The notes under the pieces: model-generated
Told to the model about the DNA's origin: nothing
The model's input: only the letters and a program-made list of their open reading frames with translations
The model's database searches: none
Shown: positions 33,972 to 34,493 of the stretch, in pieces
Layout: each line of letters starts with the position of its first letter
Numbering within the stretch: position 1 is the stretch's first letter
Made by a program: the position numbers and the translations under genes
Assembly (NCBI GenBank): GCA_009781045.1
Contig: WQYW01000042.1
Coordinates: 1 to 34,493 of the forward strand
Length of the DNA: 34,493 nt
Direction: 5' to 3'
Source: Alphaproteobacteria bacterium
GTDB taxonomy: Bacteria > Pseudomonadota > Alphaproteobacteria > Rhizobiales > Xanthobacteraceae

Positions 33972-34493
33972 GTGATACACCAAAGATTGCTTGCAATCAA
34001 TACCTCTATATCCAAGTTTACCATCTTGATAATGTGTATTCTTCTGTTTTCATCAGCCTATGCAGCGGCACGATGCGGCAGATCTGGTCGGCCTTGTGAA
34101 AGAACTCTTGGACTTGGTAACATCGACTCCATTGTTGTGACCAAGACGTGGAACCAGCGCGATCCAACAGAGGAGGCATCGACAAATTGCACAAGACTGC
34201 CAGTTTTGACACCCAATGATGTGTATAAATACTTCAAACAGGCAGGAATGATTGATAGCAGAGTTGCACTTAATGACCTTACAGTTTCATCGTGCCGTGC
34301 ATCTGGAAGGCTTCGAATTGGCGATGGAACGGTGCTCAGATGGAATATCGGATTGTTCCGAGATGGCTACCTTAGAGCGGTTTTCGATCAGATGGAATCG
34401 AATGCGAACCAAAATATTTTTCCGGATTCCCAAGCACTTAGAAATTTGCGAGTCTCTCGCAATGATTCGCCGTCGGGAGGGGAAGATGGTAAA
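33972..34493 (+). CDS. Unrecognised exported protein, 5' part (runs off window)
   Basis: An open frame of 174 codons without a stop to the window end. The GTG start at 33972 with AAGAGG 5 nt upstream gives a good signal peptide: IHQRLLAINTSISKFTILIM then CILLFSSAYAAA. A later ATG at 34032 would cut into the hydrophobic core. The mature part begins RCGRSGRPCERTLGLGNID and includes TPNDVYKYFKQAGMIDSRVA, then SSCRASGRLRIGDGTVLRWN and FRDGYLRAVFDQ, with four Cys. I do not recognise the family. Codon use is unlike the rest of the window (frequent AGA, ATA, TTG, AAT, A/T third positions) and the DNA is AT-richer, suggesting horizontal acquisition. Confidence 0.65.
   Translation, partial: MIHQRLLAINTSISKFTILIMCILLFSSAYAAARCGRSGRPCERTLGLGNIDSIVVTKTWNQRDPTEEASTNCTRLPVLTPNDVYKYFKQAGMIDSRVALNDLTVSSCRASGRLRIGDGTVLRWNIGLFRDGYLRAVFDQMESNANQNIFPDSQALRNLRVSRNDSPSGGEDGK

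Overview
The window looks like a chromosomal segment of a GC-rich alphaproteobacterium, most likely of the order Hyphomicrobiales (Rhizobiales). This rests on the alphaproteobacterial form of RNase E (a very long acidic insertion in the S1 domain and a short Trp-Trp-Ser-Arg-Arg tail), on rne lying head to head with amiC, mrcA and prfB, and on GC-rich codon use throughout. Only the last ~0.6 kb departs from this and is clearly more AT-rich. I saw no rRNA, tRNA or CRISPR array.

Layout. 0.5-2.4 kb: lemA and a DUF2207-like membrane protein, overlapping by 1 nt. 2.7-8.7 kb (minus strand): a housekeeping block of peptide release factor 2 (with the classical programmed +1 frameshift), penicillin-binding protein 1A and a periplasmic N-acetylmuramoyl-L-alanine amidase. 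9.8-13.0 kb (plus): rne. 13.0-17.1 kb: a gene-poor stretch holding one Sel1-repeat membrane protein, an orphan intrinsic terminator, a 15-bp minisatellite and a decayed transposase fragment that I read as ISL3-like. 17.2-19.6 kb (plus): a BepA-like M48 metalloprotease and a DsbA/Com1-like thiol oxidoreductase, i.e. envelope quality control. 19.6-20.6 kb: no convincing gene. 20.6-26.2 kb (minus): a DUF4189 exported protein, then a molybdenum-hydroxylase maturation and subunit cluster: molybdopterin-binding/MobA-like fusion, XdhC in two separate genes, CoxM-like FAD subunit, CoxS-like [2Fe-2S] subunit and CoxG. The catalytic CoxL/XdhB-type large subunit is absent. 26.35-27.1 kb (plus): a PcaD-like alpha/beta hydrolase divergent from coxG. 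27.6-33.7 kb (plus): a complete branched-chain-amino-acid-type ABC importer (livH, livM, livG, livF and a periplasmic binding protein) followed at 23 nt by a P1-family (DmpA/NylC-like) N-terminal-nucleophile hydrolase whose last part is frameshifted. 33.7-34.5 kb: an AT-rich segment with the 5' part of an unrecognised exported protein that runs off the window.

How parts work together. PBP1A, AmiC, BepA-like protease and DsbA-like protein all act in the cell envelope (wall synthesis, septal wall cleavage, outer-membrane protein and disulfide quality control). The minus-strand cox/xdh genes would load and sulfurate a Mo cofactor and carry electrons for a molybdenum hydroxylase whose large subunit must be encoded elsewhere or has been lost. 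The liv operon plus P1 hydrolase suggests uptake of an amino-acid-like compound and intracellular cleavage of an amide or peptide bond, but the substrate cannot be read from the sequence.

I did not find a clear, wholly new multi-gene system. The items most worth a second look are the orphan CoxS/CoxM/CoxG set, the frameshifted P1 hydrolase, the ecto-domain-less DUF2207 protein, the orphan terminator after rne, and the AT-rich terminal gene.
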